Shown here piece by piece: positions 16,527-25,566 of a stretch of DNA of 64,000 nt. Numbering within the stretch: the stretch's first letter is position 1; every line of letters begins with the position of its first letter. The notes below the pieces were generated by a model that was not told where the DNA came from, did no database searches, and saw only the letters and a list, made by a program, of their open reading frames with translations. A program made the translations under genes and the position numbers. Origin of the DNA: Mesorhizobium sangaii (GTDB taxonomy: Bacteria > Pseudomonadota > Alphaproteobacteria > Rhizobiales > Rhizobiaceae); contig NZ_JACHEF010000003.1 of NCBI RefSeq assembly GCF_014207355.1, positions 719,763 through 783,762 of the forward strand, written 5' to 3'.

Positions 16527-16856
16527 ATGACCCAGACCTATGAGGACTTCAGCAAATACGGCAAAGAGTTTGCCGATACCGGATTGAAGAGCTTCGCTTC
16601 GCTCTCCAAGGGAGCCCAGGCGATCGCCACCGAAGCTGGCGAATACACCAAGAAGAGCTTCGAAGCAGGCAGCGCTGCCGTCGAGAAGATGTTTTCGGCC
16701 AAGTCGCTGGAAAAGGCGATCGAGATCCAGTCCGATTATGCCAAGCAATCCTATGAGGCGTTCGTAGCCGAGGCCACCAAGATTGGCGACCTCTATGCCG
16801 AACTCGCCAAGGAGGCCTACAAGCCGTTCGAATCGATCGTTGCCAAGGCGAAGTAA
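16527..16856 (+). CDS. Phasin family protein
   Basis: The 109-residue protein is largely amphipathic helix and matches the phasin family, which coats polyhydroxyalkanoate granules: MTQTYEDFSKYGKEFADTGL, then KSFEAGSAAVEKMFSAKSLEKA and SYEAFVAEATKIGDLYAELA. I choose ATG 16527 because AAGGGA at 16512-16517 is well spaced for it; an ATG three codons upstream sits directly on that site. A strong promoter with operator-like palindromes precedes it and a clear terminator follows, so it is a single-gene unit. Rhizobia store PHB, which fits. Confidence 0.85.
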   Translation: MTQTYEDFSKYGKEFADTGLKSFASLSKGAQAIATEAGEYTKKSFEAGSAAVEKMFSAKSLEKAIEIQSDYAKQSYEAFVAEATKIGDLYAELAKEAYKPFESIVAKAK

Positions 16857-16901
16857 TTTCGCCTGACGTGAGCGAGATCCGGCCCTTTGGGCGCGGGACA
16901 A

Positions 16902-16933
16902 AACCCGGTCACGGAAGCGTGGCCGGGTTTTTT
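16902..16933 (+). terminator. Rho-independent terminator of the phasin gene
   Basis: AACCCGGTCACG and CGTGGCCGGGTT form a 12-bp stem with one G-U pair around a GAAG tetraloop, followed by a run of T. It lies 46 nt after the phasin stop. Confidence 0.85.
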
Positions 16934-17095
16934 CATGTCAATTTCCGCTCCAAGGGCTCGCGCCGCTTCACGATTGCGAAAATCGGCCAAGTTTGGTCAC
17001 CTAGCCATATTGTCAGCTAAACAGAAGGGCTTAAAATCGTCCATCGAACACCTACATGTCGAACTCGCATGGGGATTCGAAAGAGGCAGGAATAC

Positions 17096-17464
17096 GTGAC
17101 GATCGATTTGACTGCCACGAGACGCGTGGCGCGGATGCAAAACGGCGGCGGCGACGGCAATGAGGCCGGCCGCGGGACGGCCGTTATCACGCGCACCAAA
17201 ACCAAGACCAAGAAGCCCAGCCTTTACCGGGTCCTCATCCTCAACGACGACTACACGCCCATGGAGTTCGTGGTTCACGTGCTGGAGCGTTTTTTCCAGA
17301 AGGACCGCGAAGCCGCCACACGCATCATGCTTCATGTTCACAATCATGGAGTGGGCGAGTGCGGGGTCTATACATTCGAGGTGGCCGAGACCAAAGTGTC
17401 TCAGGTCATGGATTTCGCCCGACAGAATCAGCATCCGCTGCAATGCGTGATGGAGAAGAAGTGA
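17096..17464 (+). CDS. clpS: ATP-dependent Clp protease adapter ClpS
   Basis: ClpS binds ClpA and delivers N-degron substrates to ClpAP. The core is intact: [20 protein letters not shown] (adapter fold entry), then [19 protein letters not shown] and the C-terminal [13 protein letters not shown] variable basic N-terminal tail precedes it, as is normal for the family. I use GTG 17096 with an AGAGGCAGGA site upstream (122 residues); ATG 17135 would give 109. It is 6 nt ahead of clpA, so the pair is an operon. Confidence 0.93.
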
Positions 17465-17470
17465 GGTAAC

Positions 17471-19939
17471 ATGCCGGCTTTCTCCCAAGGCCTGGAAAAG
17501 GCGCTTCACCAGGCGCTGACGCTCGCCAATGAGCGGCACCATGAATATGCAACCCTTGAACATTTGCTGCTCGCACTCATCGACGACACCGAGGCGGCCG
17601 CCGTCATGCGCGCCTGCAATGTCGATCTCGACGAACTGAAGCACACGGTTCTCACCTACATCGACACCGAACTCGACAATCTGGTCACCGGCTACGACGA
17701 GGACTCCAAGCCGACCGCTGGTTTCCAGCGCGTCATCCAGCGCGCGGTGATCCATGTGCAGTCGTCGGGCCGCGAGGAAGTATCAGGCGCCAACGTGCTC
17801 GTCGCCATCTTCGCCGAGCGCGAGAGCCATGCTGCTTATTTCCTGCAGGAACAGCAGATGACCCGCTACGACGCGGTCAACTATATCTCGCACGGTATTG
17901 CCAAGCGTCCGGGCGCGTCGGAAACGCGTTCCCCGCGCGGCGCCGATGACGAGCAGGGCGGCCAGAACGGCGCCGAGCCGCAAGAGGAAGGCGGCAAGAA
18001 GAAGCAGCAGCAGGACGCGCTGACCGCTTATTGCGTCAACCTCAACAACAAGGCCAAGGCCGGTAAGATCGATCCGCTGATCGGCCGCGAGTCCGAGATC
18101 AACCGCACCATCCAGGTCCTGTGCCGCCGCTCCAAGAACAATCCGCTCTATGTCGGTGATCCCGGCGTCGGCAAGACGGCGATCGCCGAAGGCCTCGCCA
18201 AGCGCATCGTCGAGGGCGACGTTCCCGAAGTGCTGCACAATGCCACGATCTTCGCGCTCGACATGGGCACGCTGCTCGCCGGCACGCGCTATCGCGGCGA
18301 TTTCGAGGAGCGGCTGAAGCAGGTCGTCAAGGAACTCGAGGACTATCCCGGCGCGGTGCTGTTCATCGACGAGATCCACACGGTGATCGGGGCAGGGGCC
18401 ACGTCGGGCGGCGCTATGGACGCGTCGAACCTGTTGAAGCCGGCTCTGTCGTCGGGTGCGATCCGCTGCATCGGCTCGACCACCTACAAGGAATTCCGCC
18501 AGTTCTTCGAGAAGGACCGTGCCTTGGTGCGGCGTTTCCAGAAGATCGACGTCAACGAGCCGACCATCGAGGACGCCATCGAGATCATGAAGGGCCTCAA
18601 GCCCTATTATGAGGAGTTCCACAAGGTGAAGTTCACCAACGAGGCGATCAAGGCCTCGGTGGAGCTGTCGGCGCGCTACATCAACGACCGCAAGCTGCCG
18701 GACAAGGCGATCGACGTGATCGACGAGACCGGTGCCTCGCAGATGCTGGTGCCGGAAGCCAAGCGCAAGAAGACGATCGGCATCAAGGAGATCGAAGCGA
18801 CGATCGCCACCATGGCCCGCATCCCGCCGAAGACGGTTTCGGCCGACGACGAGAAGGTGCTGCAGGGTCTCGATATCGAGCTCAAGCGCGTCGTCTATGG
18901 CCAGGATACCGCGATCACCGCGCTGACCTCGGCGATCAAGCTGGCGCGTGCCGGCCTGCGCGAACCGGAGAAGCCGATCGGCTCCTACCTGTTCTCGGGC
19001 CCGACCGGCGTCGGCAAGACCGAAGTCGCCAAGCAATTGGCTGCATCGCTTGGCGTCGAGCTGATCCGCTTCGACATGTCGGAATATATGGAACGCCACA
19101 CCGTATCGCGGCTGATCGGCGCGCCTCCCGGCTATGTCGGCTTCGACCAGGGCGGTCTATTGACCGACGGCGTCGACCAGCATCCGCACTGCGTGCTGTT
19201 GCTGGACGAAGTCGAGAAGGCGCATCCGGACCTGTTCAACATCCTGTTGCAGGTGATGGACCACGGCAAGCTGACCGACCATAACGGCAAGCAGATCGAC
19301 TTCCGCAATGTGATCCTGATCATGACCACCAATGCGGGCGCGTCGGATGCGCAGCGTGCGGCGATCGGATTCGGTTCGACCAAGCGCGAAGGCGACGACG
19401 TCGAGGCGATCAACCGGCTGTTCACGCCGGAATTCCGCAACCGTCTCGATGCGATCATCCCGTTCGGCTCGCTGCCGGTGCCGGTGATCCACCAGGTGGT
19501 GCAGAAGTTCGTCATGCAGCTCGAGGCCCAGCTTTCCGAGCGCGGCGTCACCTTCGATCTGTCGCCCGATGCCATCGCCTGGCTCGCCGACAAGGGTTAT
19601 GACGAGCGCATGGGTGCGCGGCCGCTCGGCCGTGTCATCCAGGAGCACATCAAGAAGCCGTTGGCTGACGAGGTGCTGTTCGGCAAGCTCAAGAAGGGCG
19701 GCACGGTGCGTGTCACCGTCGAGAAGAAGGAAACCGGCGAGACCGGCCTAAAGCTCGAATCGCTCGCCGACGAGGCGCCGGTGAAGCCGAAGAAGGAAGA
19801 GCCGGAAGAAACGCCGAAGGCCACGAAGGCCGTCGCGAAAAAGCCCGCGGCCAAGAAGCTGGTGGCGCAGAAGCCCGAAGCCAAGGGCAAGGATGGTGGC
19901 AAGCGCAGCCTGGTGCCGCAATTGCCCAGAAAGAACTGA
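17471..19939 (+). CDS. clpA: ATP-dependent Clp protease ATP-binding subunit ClpA
   Basis: ClpA unfolds proteins and feeds them to ClpP. The protein shows an N domain (residues 1-145), a charged linker (about 148-180), and two AAA+ modules with Walker A motifs GDPGVGKTA near residue 230 and GPTGVGKTE near 510, plus VLFIDEIH and VLLLDEVEKAH Walker B motifs. The IGF loop needed to dock ClpP is visible (AAIGFGSTK). At 822 residues it is longer than E. coli ClpA (758); the excess is mostly a lysine/alanine/proline-rich tail of about 60 residues (EEPEETPKATKAVAKKPAAK onward). It is the second gene of the clpS-clpA operon. Confidence 0.97.
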   Translation: MPAFSQGLEKALHQALTLANERHHEYATLEHLLLALIDDTEAAAVMRACNVDLDELKHTVLTYIDTELDNLVTGYDEDSKPTAGFQRVIQRAVIHVQSSGREEVSGANVLVAIFAERESHAAYFLQEQQMTRYDAVNYISHGIAKRPGASETRSPRGADDEQGGQNGAEPQEEGGKKKQQQDALTAYCVNLNNKAKAGKIDPLIGRESEINRTIQVLCRRSKNNPLYVGDPGVGKTAIAEGLAKRIVEGDVPEVLHNATIFALDMGTLLAGTRYRGDFEERLKQVVKELEDYPGAVLFIDEIHTVIGAGATSGGAMDASNLLKPALSSGAIRCIGSTTYKEFRQFFEKDRALVRRFQKIDVNEPTIEDAIEIMKGLKPYYEEFHKVKFTNEAIKASVELSARYINDRKLPDKAIDVIDETGASQMLVPEAKRKKTIGIKEIEATIATMARIPPKTVSADDEKVLQGLDIELKRVVYGQDTAITALTSAIKLARAGLREPEKPIGSYLFSGPTGVGKTEVAKQLAASLGVELIRFDMSEYMERHTVSRLIGAPPGYVGFDQGGLLTDGVDQHPHCVLLLDEVEKAHPDLFNILLQVMDHGKLTDHNGKQIDFRNVILIMTTNAGASDAQRAAIGFGSTKREGDDVEAINRLFTPEFRNRLDAIIPFGSLPVPVIHQVVQKFVMQLEAQLSERGVTFDLSPDAIAWLADKGYDERMGARPLGRVIQEHIKKPLADEVLFGKLKKGGTVRVTVEKKETGETGLKLESLADEAPVKPKKEEPEETPKATKAVAKKPAAKKLVAQKPEAKGKDGGKRSLVPQLPRKN

Positions 19940-19954
19940 CCCTCACAAAAGTCG

Positions 19955-19980
19955 AAAAAGCCCCGGAGACGGGGCTTTTT
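19955..19980 (+). terminator. Rho-independent terminator of clpSA
   Basis: AAAAAGCCCCG and CGGGGCTTTTT form a perfect 11-bp stem around GAGA, ending in a T run 16 nt after the clpA stop. It is symmetric and could also work on the minus strand. Confidence 0.88.
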
Positions 19981-20088
19981 CATTGCAGCAATGAGGGACG
20001 CATGGCCGGGCGGATCGTCACCCTCAACGGTAAGCCGCGATCGGGAAAATCAGGCATCGTCCAGGCCGTCGCAAAGCGACGTGCTGCG

Positions 20089-20520
20089 TCAGCTTCGCAG
20101 CGCCGCCCGGATCTTTTCGGCGTTCTGCGCCAGCACTTCCGGCTTCTCCATCCCGCCCGTGTGCGGCTTGAGGGGAATGCCGTCGAAGCGCGGGATGACA
20201 TGCACATGCAGATGGTAGACGGTCTGCCCCGAGGCAGGCTCGTTGAACTGCATGACGGTGACGCCGTCGGCGCCAAACCCTCGTTTGACGGCCCGCGCCA
20301 CTTTCTGGACGACCGTGAAAAGCGGGCCGAACGTTGACGGGTCGGCGTCGAGCAGGTTGCGCGACGGCGCCTTCGGCACCACCAGCGTATGGCCCGGCCC
20401 CTGCGGCATCACATCCATGAAGGCGACGACCGCTTCGTCCTCGTAGACGCGGTGCGAGGGAATTTCACCGCGAAGGATCTTTGCGAAGATGTTGTCGGTG
20501 TCATAGGGGGTCTCAGCCAT
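20089..20520 (-). CDS. HIT family nucleotide-binding protein
   Basis: The 143-residue protein carries the histidine triad HLHVHVIPR (HxHxHxx) that hydrolyses or transfers nucleoside monophosphates from substrates such as AMP-lysine or AMP-NH2. The N-terminal NIFAKILRGEIPSHRVYED and FMDVMPQGPGHTLVVPK segments are typical of the HinT-like branch. I start at ATG 20520 (MAETPYDTD); eight extra codons lie upstream. It is the last gene on the minus strand before the clpA terminator. Confidence 0.93.
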   Translation of the reverse strand: MAETPYDTDNIFAKILRGEIPSHRVYEDEAVVAFMDVMPQGPGHTLVVPKAPSRNLLDADPSTFGPLFTVVQKVARAVKRGFGADGVTVMQFNEPASGQTVYHLHVHVIPRFDGIPLKPHTGGMEKPEVLAQNAEKIRAALRS

Positions 20521-20619
20521 GGCGAACGCTCCGGATTGTGCCATTTCGTGTAGCGAAGCCGTCGAAAGTCGGCAAGACGATCGGGTAAAGTCGCCCCCGC
20601 CATCGGAGCAGCCCGGTCG

Positions 20620-21834
20620 CTACTCCTCCAGATCCTTGCGGAATGGGGTGTGCCCTTCCAGATATTCGCTCATCCGCTCCACCTCGTGCCGTTCGCGCCT
20701 GAGATAGTCGGCAACGGCGTTGCGCAAGCCGGGATGCGCTATGTAGTGCGCGGAATGCATGGTCACCGGCCGGTAGCCGCGCGCCAGCTTGTGCTCACCT
20801 TGAGCGCCTGCCTCGACAACCCTGAGCTTGCGCTCGATGGCGAAGTCGATCGCCTGATGGTAGCAGACCTCGAAATGCAGGAAGGGATGGTCCTCGATGC
20901 AGCCCCAGTTGCGGCCGTAGAGTGCGTCGGAGCCGATGAAATTGATGGCGCCGGCAATGTAGCGCCCGTTGCGTTTGGCCATCACCAGCAGGATGTCGTC
21001 GGCCATGCGTTCGCCGATCAGCGAGAAGAACTGACGGCTGAGATAGGGCCGGCCCCATTTGCGGCTGCCGGTGTCCATGTAGAAGGCGAAGAAGTCGTCC
21101 CAGGCCTTTTCAGTGAGGTCCTTGCCGGTCAGCCAGTCGATCGAGATGCCGTTGGCCAGCGCCTCGCGCCTTTCCTTCTTCATCGCCTTGCGCTTGCGCG
21201 AGGCAAGAGTGGCGAGGAAGTCGTCATAGGTTGAAAAGCCTTCGTTGAAGAAATGGAACTGCTGGTCGGTGCGATGCAGGAACCCTGCCGCTTCCAGCAC
21301 GTCGACGTCGCTTTCCTGGGCGAAGGTGACATGCGCGGAAGAGACGCCGAGTTTTTGCGTGACCGCCTTCAGGCCCGCCGCCAGCCCGGCCTTGACGGCG
21401 CCGACATCCTCGCCCTTGGTGACCAGCAGGCGAGGGCCGGTAACCGGTGTGAACGGCACCGCGCATTGCAGTTTTGGATAGTAGCGGCCGCCGGCGCGTT
21501 CGAAGGCATCCGACCAGCCATGATCGAAGACATATTCGCCCTGGCTGTGCGACTTGAGATAGGACGGGACCGCCCCGAGCAGCTTGCCCTGCGCGGTCTC
21601 CAGTCGCAAATGATGACCTTGCCACCCGGTGCGCCGCACGGCGCAGCCGGACTCTTCGAGTGCGCTCAGAAAAGCAAATGAAACGATCGGGTTGTAGCCA
21701 TTTTCTGAGTCACCAGACGTGGTCCCGCTGAGGCTTTTCCACTCATCCGGGGTGAAAGCACCGATGCCTGCGGCGATGCGGATCAAATAGTCCGCATTCG
21801 CTGTCTGGTCATCGCCGTCGTCGCCTTGATCCAT
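20620..21834 (-). CDS. DUF482/COG3146 family GNAT-like protein
   Basis: The 404-residue protein matches the DUF482 family, annotated as peptidoglycan-related or GNAT-like proteins of the FemAB superfamily. Landmarks are VSFAFLSALEESGC near residue 55, VPSYLKSHSQGEYVFDHGW, PVTGPRLL, RKRKAMKKERREAL and the C-terminal YGRNWGC, HPFLHFEVCYHQAIDFAIE and GEHKLARGYRPV. The biochemical activity is unproven. It is transcribed toward the HIT gene with a 99-nt gap between them. Confidence 0.85.
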   Translation of the reverse strand: MDQGDDGDDQTANADYLIRIAAGIGAFTPDEWKSLSGTTSGDSENGYNPIVSFAFLSALEESGCAVRRTGWQGHHLRLETAQGKLLGAVPSYLKSHSQGEYVFDHGWSDAFERAGGRYYPKLQCAVPFTPVTGPRLLVTKGEDVGAVKAGLAAGLKAVTQKLGVSSAHVTFAQESDVDVLEAAGFLHRTDQQFHFFNEGFSTYDDFLATLASRKRKAMKKERREALANGISIDWLTGKDLTEKAWDDFFAFYMDTGSRKWGRPYLSRQFFSLIGERMADDILLVMAKRNGRYIAGAINFIGSDALYGRNWGCIEDHPFLHFEVCYHQAIDFAIERKLRVVEAGAQGEHKLARGYRPVTMHSAHYIAHPGLRNAVADYLRRERHEVERMSEYLEGHTPFRKDLEE

Positions 21835-21889
21835 GGGGCTTATTTAAGCTCCGTCCGGCTGGGTACAAGTCACGTTTCAGACACCGACT

Positions 21890-22618
21890 TCAGGCGACTT
21901 TGACCAGGTCGGGGTCGAACCCTTCGAATGTCATCTGGTCGGCATATCTATAGGTCAGGTCGACCGCCGGCTGGTCATGTACCGTCCAGGTGATGACCGG
22001 CATTTTCAGCTTCTCGCGGACGAAACTGACGAACCGGTTCGGCAGATCGCCGGCGGCATAGGAGGTGAAGTCGATCTCATGCGCCAGCATGGCGAAATGT
22101 GCCTCGATCAGCTTGACATCCTTGCCGTAGGCGGTCAGTCCGGCCGGAATGCCCGGCGCGTGTTTCGGAAAATCACGGATCAGCCAGTGGTCGAACGACA
22201 TGATCGCCGACTTGCCCTTGTAGTGTTTGAGCATCTTGCCGACGATAGCTACGAGGCCCTCGTCGCGGCCTGGGATGCCTTTCAGCTCAACGACCATCGG
22301 CACGCGGCCGTCGACCAGGTCGAGCGCTTCCTGCAGCGTCGGCAGATGATCCGAGGTGCCGCCGACCTTCAGCGCCGTGAGTTCCGCCGCGGTGCGTTGC
22401 CAGACGAAACCGTCCTGACCGGTCAGCCTTTGCAGGTCGTCGTCGTGAATGATGACGGGAACGCCGTCCAACGACAGGTGCACGTCGCATTCGACGGCGT
22501 AGCCGCGCTCGGCCGCAGCCGCGAAGGCGGAAAGCGTGTTTTCCCAGCGCGTCTTGTTCATGTCGTGGAACCCGCGATGGGCGACAGGCCGGGCGGTCAG
22601 CCAGGATAGGTCGGTCAT
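21890..22618 (-). CDS. Glycerophosphodiester phosphodiesterase family protein
   Basis: The 242-residue TIM-barrel enzyme would split glycerophosphodiesters to glycerol-3-phosphate and an alcohol. Active-site motifs are AHRGFHD (catalytic His), WENTLSAF (Glu), VECDVHLSLDGVPVIIHDD (metal ligands and second His) and VVELKG (later Glu/Lys). No signal peptide is present, so it is cytoplasmic. ATG 22618 is chosen over an upstream ATG because AGGAG precedes it at the right distance; that site lies just past the ridA stop. It forms an operon with ridA. Confidence 0.92.
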   Translation of the reverse strand: MTDLSWLTARPVAHRGFHDMNKTRWENTLSAFAAAAERGYAVECDVHLSLDGVPVIIHDDDLQRLTGQDGFVWQRTAAELTALKVGGTSDHLPTLQEALDLVDGRVPMVVELKGIPGRDEGLVAIVGKMLKHYKGKSAIMSFDHWLIRDFPKHAPGIPAGLTAYGKDVKLIEAHFAMLAHEIDFTSYAAGDLPNRFVSFVREKLKMPVITWTVHDQPAVDLTYRYADQMTFEGFDPDLVKVA

Positions 22619-22632
22619 GGTCGTCTCCTGGC

Positions 22633-23097
22633 TCACTCGACTTCGAAGATCGCTTCGATTTCGACTGCGGCATTAAGTGGCAGCGAGGCGGTGCCGACAG
22701 CGGAGCGGGCATGCTTGCCGCGCTCGCCAAGTGCCGCAACCAGGAAATCGGAGCCACCGTTGGCAACCAGATGCTGTTCGACAAAATCCGGTGTCGAGGC
22801 GACGAAGACGGTGATCTTCACCAGGCGGCGGATTTTTTCGAGGTCGCCGAGTGCGGCCTTGGCCTGCGCCAGGATGTTGATCGCGCAGTATTTTGCCGCG
22901 TCCTTGCCGGCCGCGGTGTCGACGTCGCGACCGAGCAGGCCGCTCGCCTGCAGCTTGCCGTCCTTGAGCGGCAACTGCCCGGCTGTGAACAAGAGGTTGC
23001 CGGACCTGCAATAGGGCACATAGTTGGCAGCGGGCGCGGCGGCGACAGGAAGCGTCACGCCCAGATCGCTTAGCCGCTTTTCGATTGTTTCACTCAT
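22633..23097 (-). CDS. RidA family protein (enamine/imine deaminase)
   Basis: The 154-residue protein belongs to the YjgF/RidA family, which hydrolyses reactive enamines and imines made by PLP enzymes. Visible motifs are YCRSGNLLFTAGQLP, LGRDVDTAAGKDAAKYCAINILAQAK split across the middle, and ARSAVGTASLPLNAAVEIEAIFEVE at the end, with the conserved arginine in ARSAVG. It has the longer N-terminus of the subgroup found in rhizobia. It is 14 nt upstream of the phosphodiesterase gene and divergent from eipB. Confidence 0.92.
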   Translation of the reverse strand: MSETIEKRLSDLGVTLPVAAAPAANYVPYCRSGNLLFTAGQLPLKDGKLQASGLLGRDVDTAAGKDAAKYCAINILAQAKAALGDLEKIRRLVKITVFVASTPDFVEQHLVANGGSDFLVAALGERGKHARSAVGTASLPLNAAVEIEAIFEVE

Positions 23098-23236
23098 GGT
23101 ATTTCCCTATTGCTTGGGTGACGCCGCGCTGGCCGGGCCGAAATTGCTATTTTTGCCTCGCTTCCGCCACGACTTTTTTTAAGCTGGACCATCTTTCCCT
23201 GCGGCCTGCCATCAGCCGCGACGATCGGAGTACCAC

Positions 23237-24064
23237 ATGCGCGCAACGCGCCTTGCATTCCATGCCGTCCTGTTGTCGGCGGTGTTCTCGATAGGCCCTG
23301 CTTTCGCCGTGCCGGCGCTGCAAGCCCACCGCGCTGTTTACGATCTCACCCTCAACAAGGCATCCGATCAATCCGGCATCACGGGCATATCCGGCCGCAT
23401 GGTCTATGAGTTCAACGGCTCGGCCTGTGAAGGCTATACGGTAAAATTCCGTTTCGTCACCCAGATCGTCACCAACGAGAACACGAAGCTGACCGACCAG
23501 CAGACGACCACTTTCGAGGACGCCGAAGGCAAGACCTTTTCATTCGTGACGAAGTCCTTCGTTGACCAGAATCTCGACAAGGAGGTCAAGGGCATCGCCA
23601 CGAAAGGGACCAAGGGCTTGAAGGTCGATATCGACAAGCCCGAAAAGAACAGCCTTGAACTGGCTATGACCCAATTTCCGACCCAGCATCTGGTCGAACT
23701 GATCGGCAAGGCTGAAAAGGGCGAGAACTTCTACGAAACCAACCTGTTCGACGGTTCCGAAGACGCCAACAAGGTGATGACCACCACTGTCGTCGTCGGC
23801 AAGAAAACCGATGCGGACAAGGCAGACCCGGAGGCTCCGGCATTGGCGAAGCTCGCTACCGACAAATACTGGCCGGTCGACATCGCCTATTTCGACGACA
23901 CCGACAAGACAGGCGAAGAGGTGCCGGAATACCGGATCAGCTTCAAGCTGCACGACAACGGCATCACCCGCGACCTCGTCATGGACTATGGCGACTTCTC
24001 GATGACCGGCAAACTGGTCAATCTTTCGCTGTTCGACCAGTCGAAGACCTGCCCGACCAAATAG
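23237..24064 (+). CDS. eipB: Cell envelope integrity protein EipB-like (DUF1849)
   Basis: The 275-residue protein has a signal peptide (cleavage near AFAVPA) and a periplasmic DUF1849 domain. It matches Brucella EipB in length and landmarks: LQAHRAVYDLTL at the start of the mature chain, GRMVYEFNGSACEGY (first cysteine) and a C-terminal KTCPTK (second cysteine). In Brucella these two cysteines form a disulfide needed for folding, and the protein supports envelope integrity. ATG 23237 follows a GGAG site. It is a single gene, closed by a strong hairpin. Confidence 0.85.
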   Translation: MRATRLAFHAVLLSAVFSIGPAFAVPALQAHRAVYDLTLNKASDQSGITGISGRMVYEFNGSACEGYTVKFRFVTQIVTNENTKLTDQQTTTFEDAEGKTFSFVTKSFVDQNLDKEVKGIATKGTKGLKVDIDKPEKNSLELAMTQFPTQHLVELIGKAEKGENFYETNLFDGSEDANKVMTTTVVVGKKTDADKADPEAPALAKLATDKYWPVDIAYFDDTDKTGEEVPEYRISFKLHDNGITRDLVMDYGDFSMTGKLVNLSLFDQSKTCPTK

Positions 24065-24084
24065 TGCTTCAACTGGCCAGTTGA

Positions 24085-24114
24085 TTCACCACGACAGGGC
24101 GTTGTCGTGGTGAA
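24085..24114 (+). terminator. Stem-loop after eipB
   Basis: TTCACCACGACA and TGTCGTGGTGAA form a perfect 12-bp stem with a GGGCGT loop, 20 nt after the eipB stop. No T run follows, so it may stabilise the 3' end or act as a rho-assisted terminator. Confidence 0.5.
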
Positions 24115-24183
24115 CGACTTGAACGCGCCGCAATCACCTCCCAACTTCCTCCCCAGCATCGAGGCGCAATAGGGGGGAGCAGC

Positions 24184-25482
24184 TTGAGCAGGATCGATGT
24201 CTTCGTGGCGCCGAGGCCAAATCCGGCGCTGATCAGGGCCATGACATCAGTCAACCGGATCGTCATGCTGCGGGGGATACCGGGTTTTCGTGATATCTTG
24301 CCCTTCAACCGCCTGGCCGGGCTGCGCGGCGTCGCCAATATCCGCCATATCGACTTTCCGGACGCAGGCCTCGAGCGCCTGAACGCCAGTTGCGGGGCGG
24401 GGAAGGCGACCTTCATCACGCCCAATCATCCAGAGTTCTTCACCGACTGGATGATCGACAAGGAGATCGTGTCGCAGGTCAGCCCGCTTGCCGCCTCCTG
24501 GGCAACGAATGGCGTCGTCAACGGCCTTGGCCGGCTGATGCAGAAATTCTGGCTGGCCAACAACCTGATCGCCCAGATTCCCGGCAACAGCGGGGCAGCC
24601 AAGGAACACTCCGTCGCCTGGGCCTTGAAAGGCCATGGCGTACTGCTGCACCCCGAAGGCGGCGTCGGCTGGCATGCCAACATCGTGGCGCCGTTGCTGC
24701 CGGGGGCCGTCGAGATGGGGCTTGAGGCACTCAAGCGGGGGAGAGCCACAGATCCAGATTTCAAGGTCTGGATCGCGCCGGTCGTCTGGAAACTGGTCTT
24801 CACCAGGAATGTCGAAGCGGCGCTGGCGAAGGAATGCACCTATGTCGAGAAAAACCTGAAAATAGAACGCCAAGCGACCGACACGCTGCCGCAGCGCATC
24901 CACCATATCTATTCGGCGCTGCTGGCCCGCGACGAAGCCGCGTGGAGCCTGTCATCCGAAGAGGGTGCAACCTATGCCGAGCGCCAGAAGGCTTTGGTCG
25001 CCGAGCTCAGCCGCCGGCTTGGCCAGGGCATTTCTCCCGACACCGCCGTCCCCGAGACCACCGAGGTTTTGCGGCGGGCGCGTCGTTGGCAGCGCGAACA
25101 CACCGGCCATGCGGAAGGGCAAGAAAAGGTCCGCGTGCTCGCCGACACGATTCAGAGGTTGCAACGCGTCGGGCCCTGGGCCTCGGCCAATCCGCGTGTC
25201 ACGCAGGAGGAGATCGCCGAGCACTTGAAGCGGATCCGCAACGACTATTGCCGGAGCGGACTGCGCGACACGATGAACCGACTCATTCCGCAGCCGGCCG
25301 GGCCGCGTTGCGCCCACATTCGGGTACCCGATCCACTTGGCCTGCATGAGCATGCCGGCTCGGCCGACGATGCGGTTGCCGAGTTGCACCGTCGCATGCA
25401 GACCACAGTCGCCAGCACGGTGGCCGAGCTTGCGGCCAGTGGCAGCTTCATTTTCTATCCGAATCCATTCTATCGTCACTGA
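24184..25482 (+). CDS. Acyltransferase-like protein (PlsC-related)
   Basis: The 432-residue protein resembles 1-acyl-glycerol-phosphate acyltransferases in its first half: TPNHPEFFTDW near residue 79 takes the place of the HX4D motif but with five residues between His and Asp, and HPEGGVGWH near residue 157 takes the place of the later PEG motif. The second half (from about residue 215) is helical and polar and I do not recognise it. The start TTG 24184 follows a GGGGGGAG site. The substrate is unknown; lipid acylation is an inference from the two motifs only. Confidence 0.6.
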   Translation: MSRIDVFVAPRPNPALIRAMTSVNRIVMLRGIPGFRDILPFNRLAGLRGVANIRHIDFPDAGLERLNASCGAGKATFITPNHPEFFTDWMIDKEIVSQVSPLAASWATNGVVNGLGRLMQKFWLANNLIAQIPGNSGAAKEHSVAWALKGHGVLLHPEGGVGWHANIVAPLLPGAVEMGLEALKRGRATDPDFKVWIAPVVWKLVFTRNVEAALAKECTYVEKNLKIERQATDTLPQRIHHIYSALLARDEAAWSLSSEEGATYAERQKALVAELSRRLGQGISPDTAVPETTEVLRRARRWQREHTGHAEGQEKVRVLADTIQRLQRVGPWASANPRVTQEEIAEHLKRIRNDYCRSGLRDTMNRLIPQPAGPRCAHIRVPDPLGLHEHAGSADDAVAELHRRMQTTVASTVAELAASGSFIFYPNPFYRH

Positions 25483-25517
25483 CATTCAAACGGGCCATGT
25501 GGCCGATCGTCATTCAG

Positions 25518-25547
25518 TTGCGAAGAATGGCGGATTGCGAAGAATGG
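25518..25547 (+). repeat. Short tandem repeat before the DUF4031 gene
   Basis: TTGCGAAGAATGG occurs twice exactly, at 25518-25530 and 25535-25547, separated by CGGA. It lies in the 84-nt gap between the acyltransferase-like gene and the DUF4031 gene. Confidence 0.6.
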
Positions 25548-25566
25548 AAGGCAGACGGCAAGCTTC

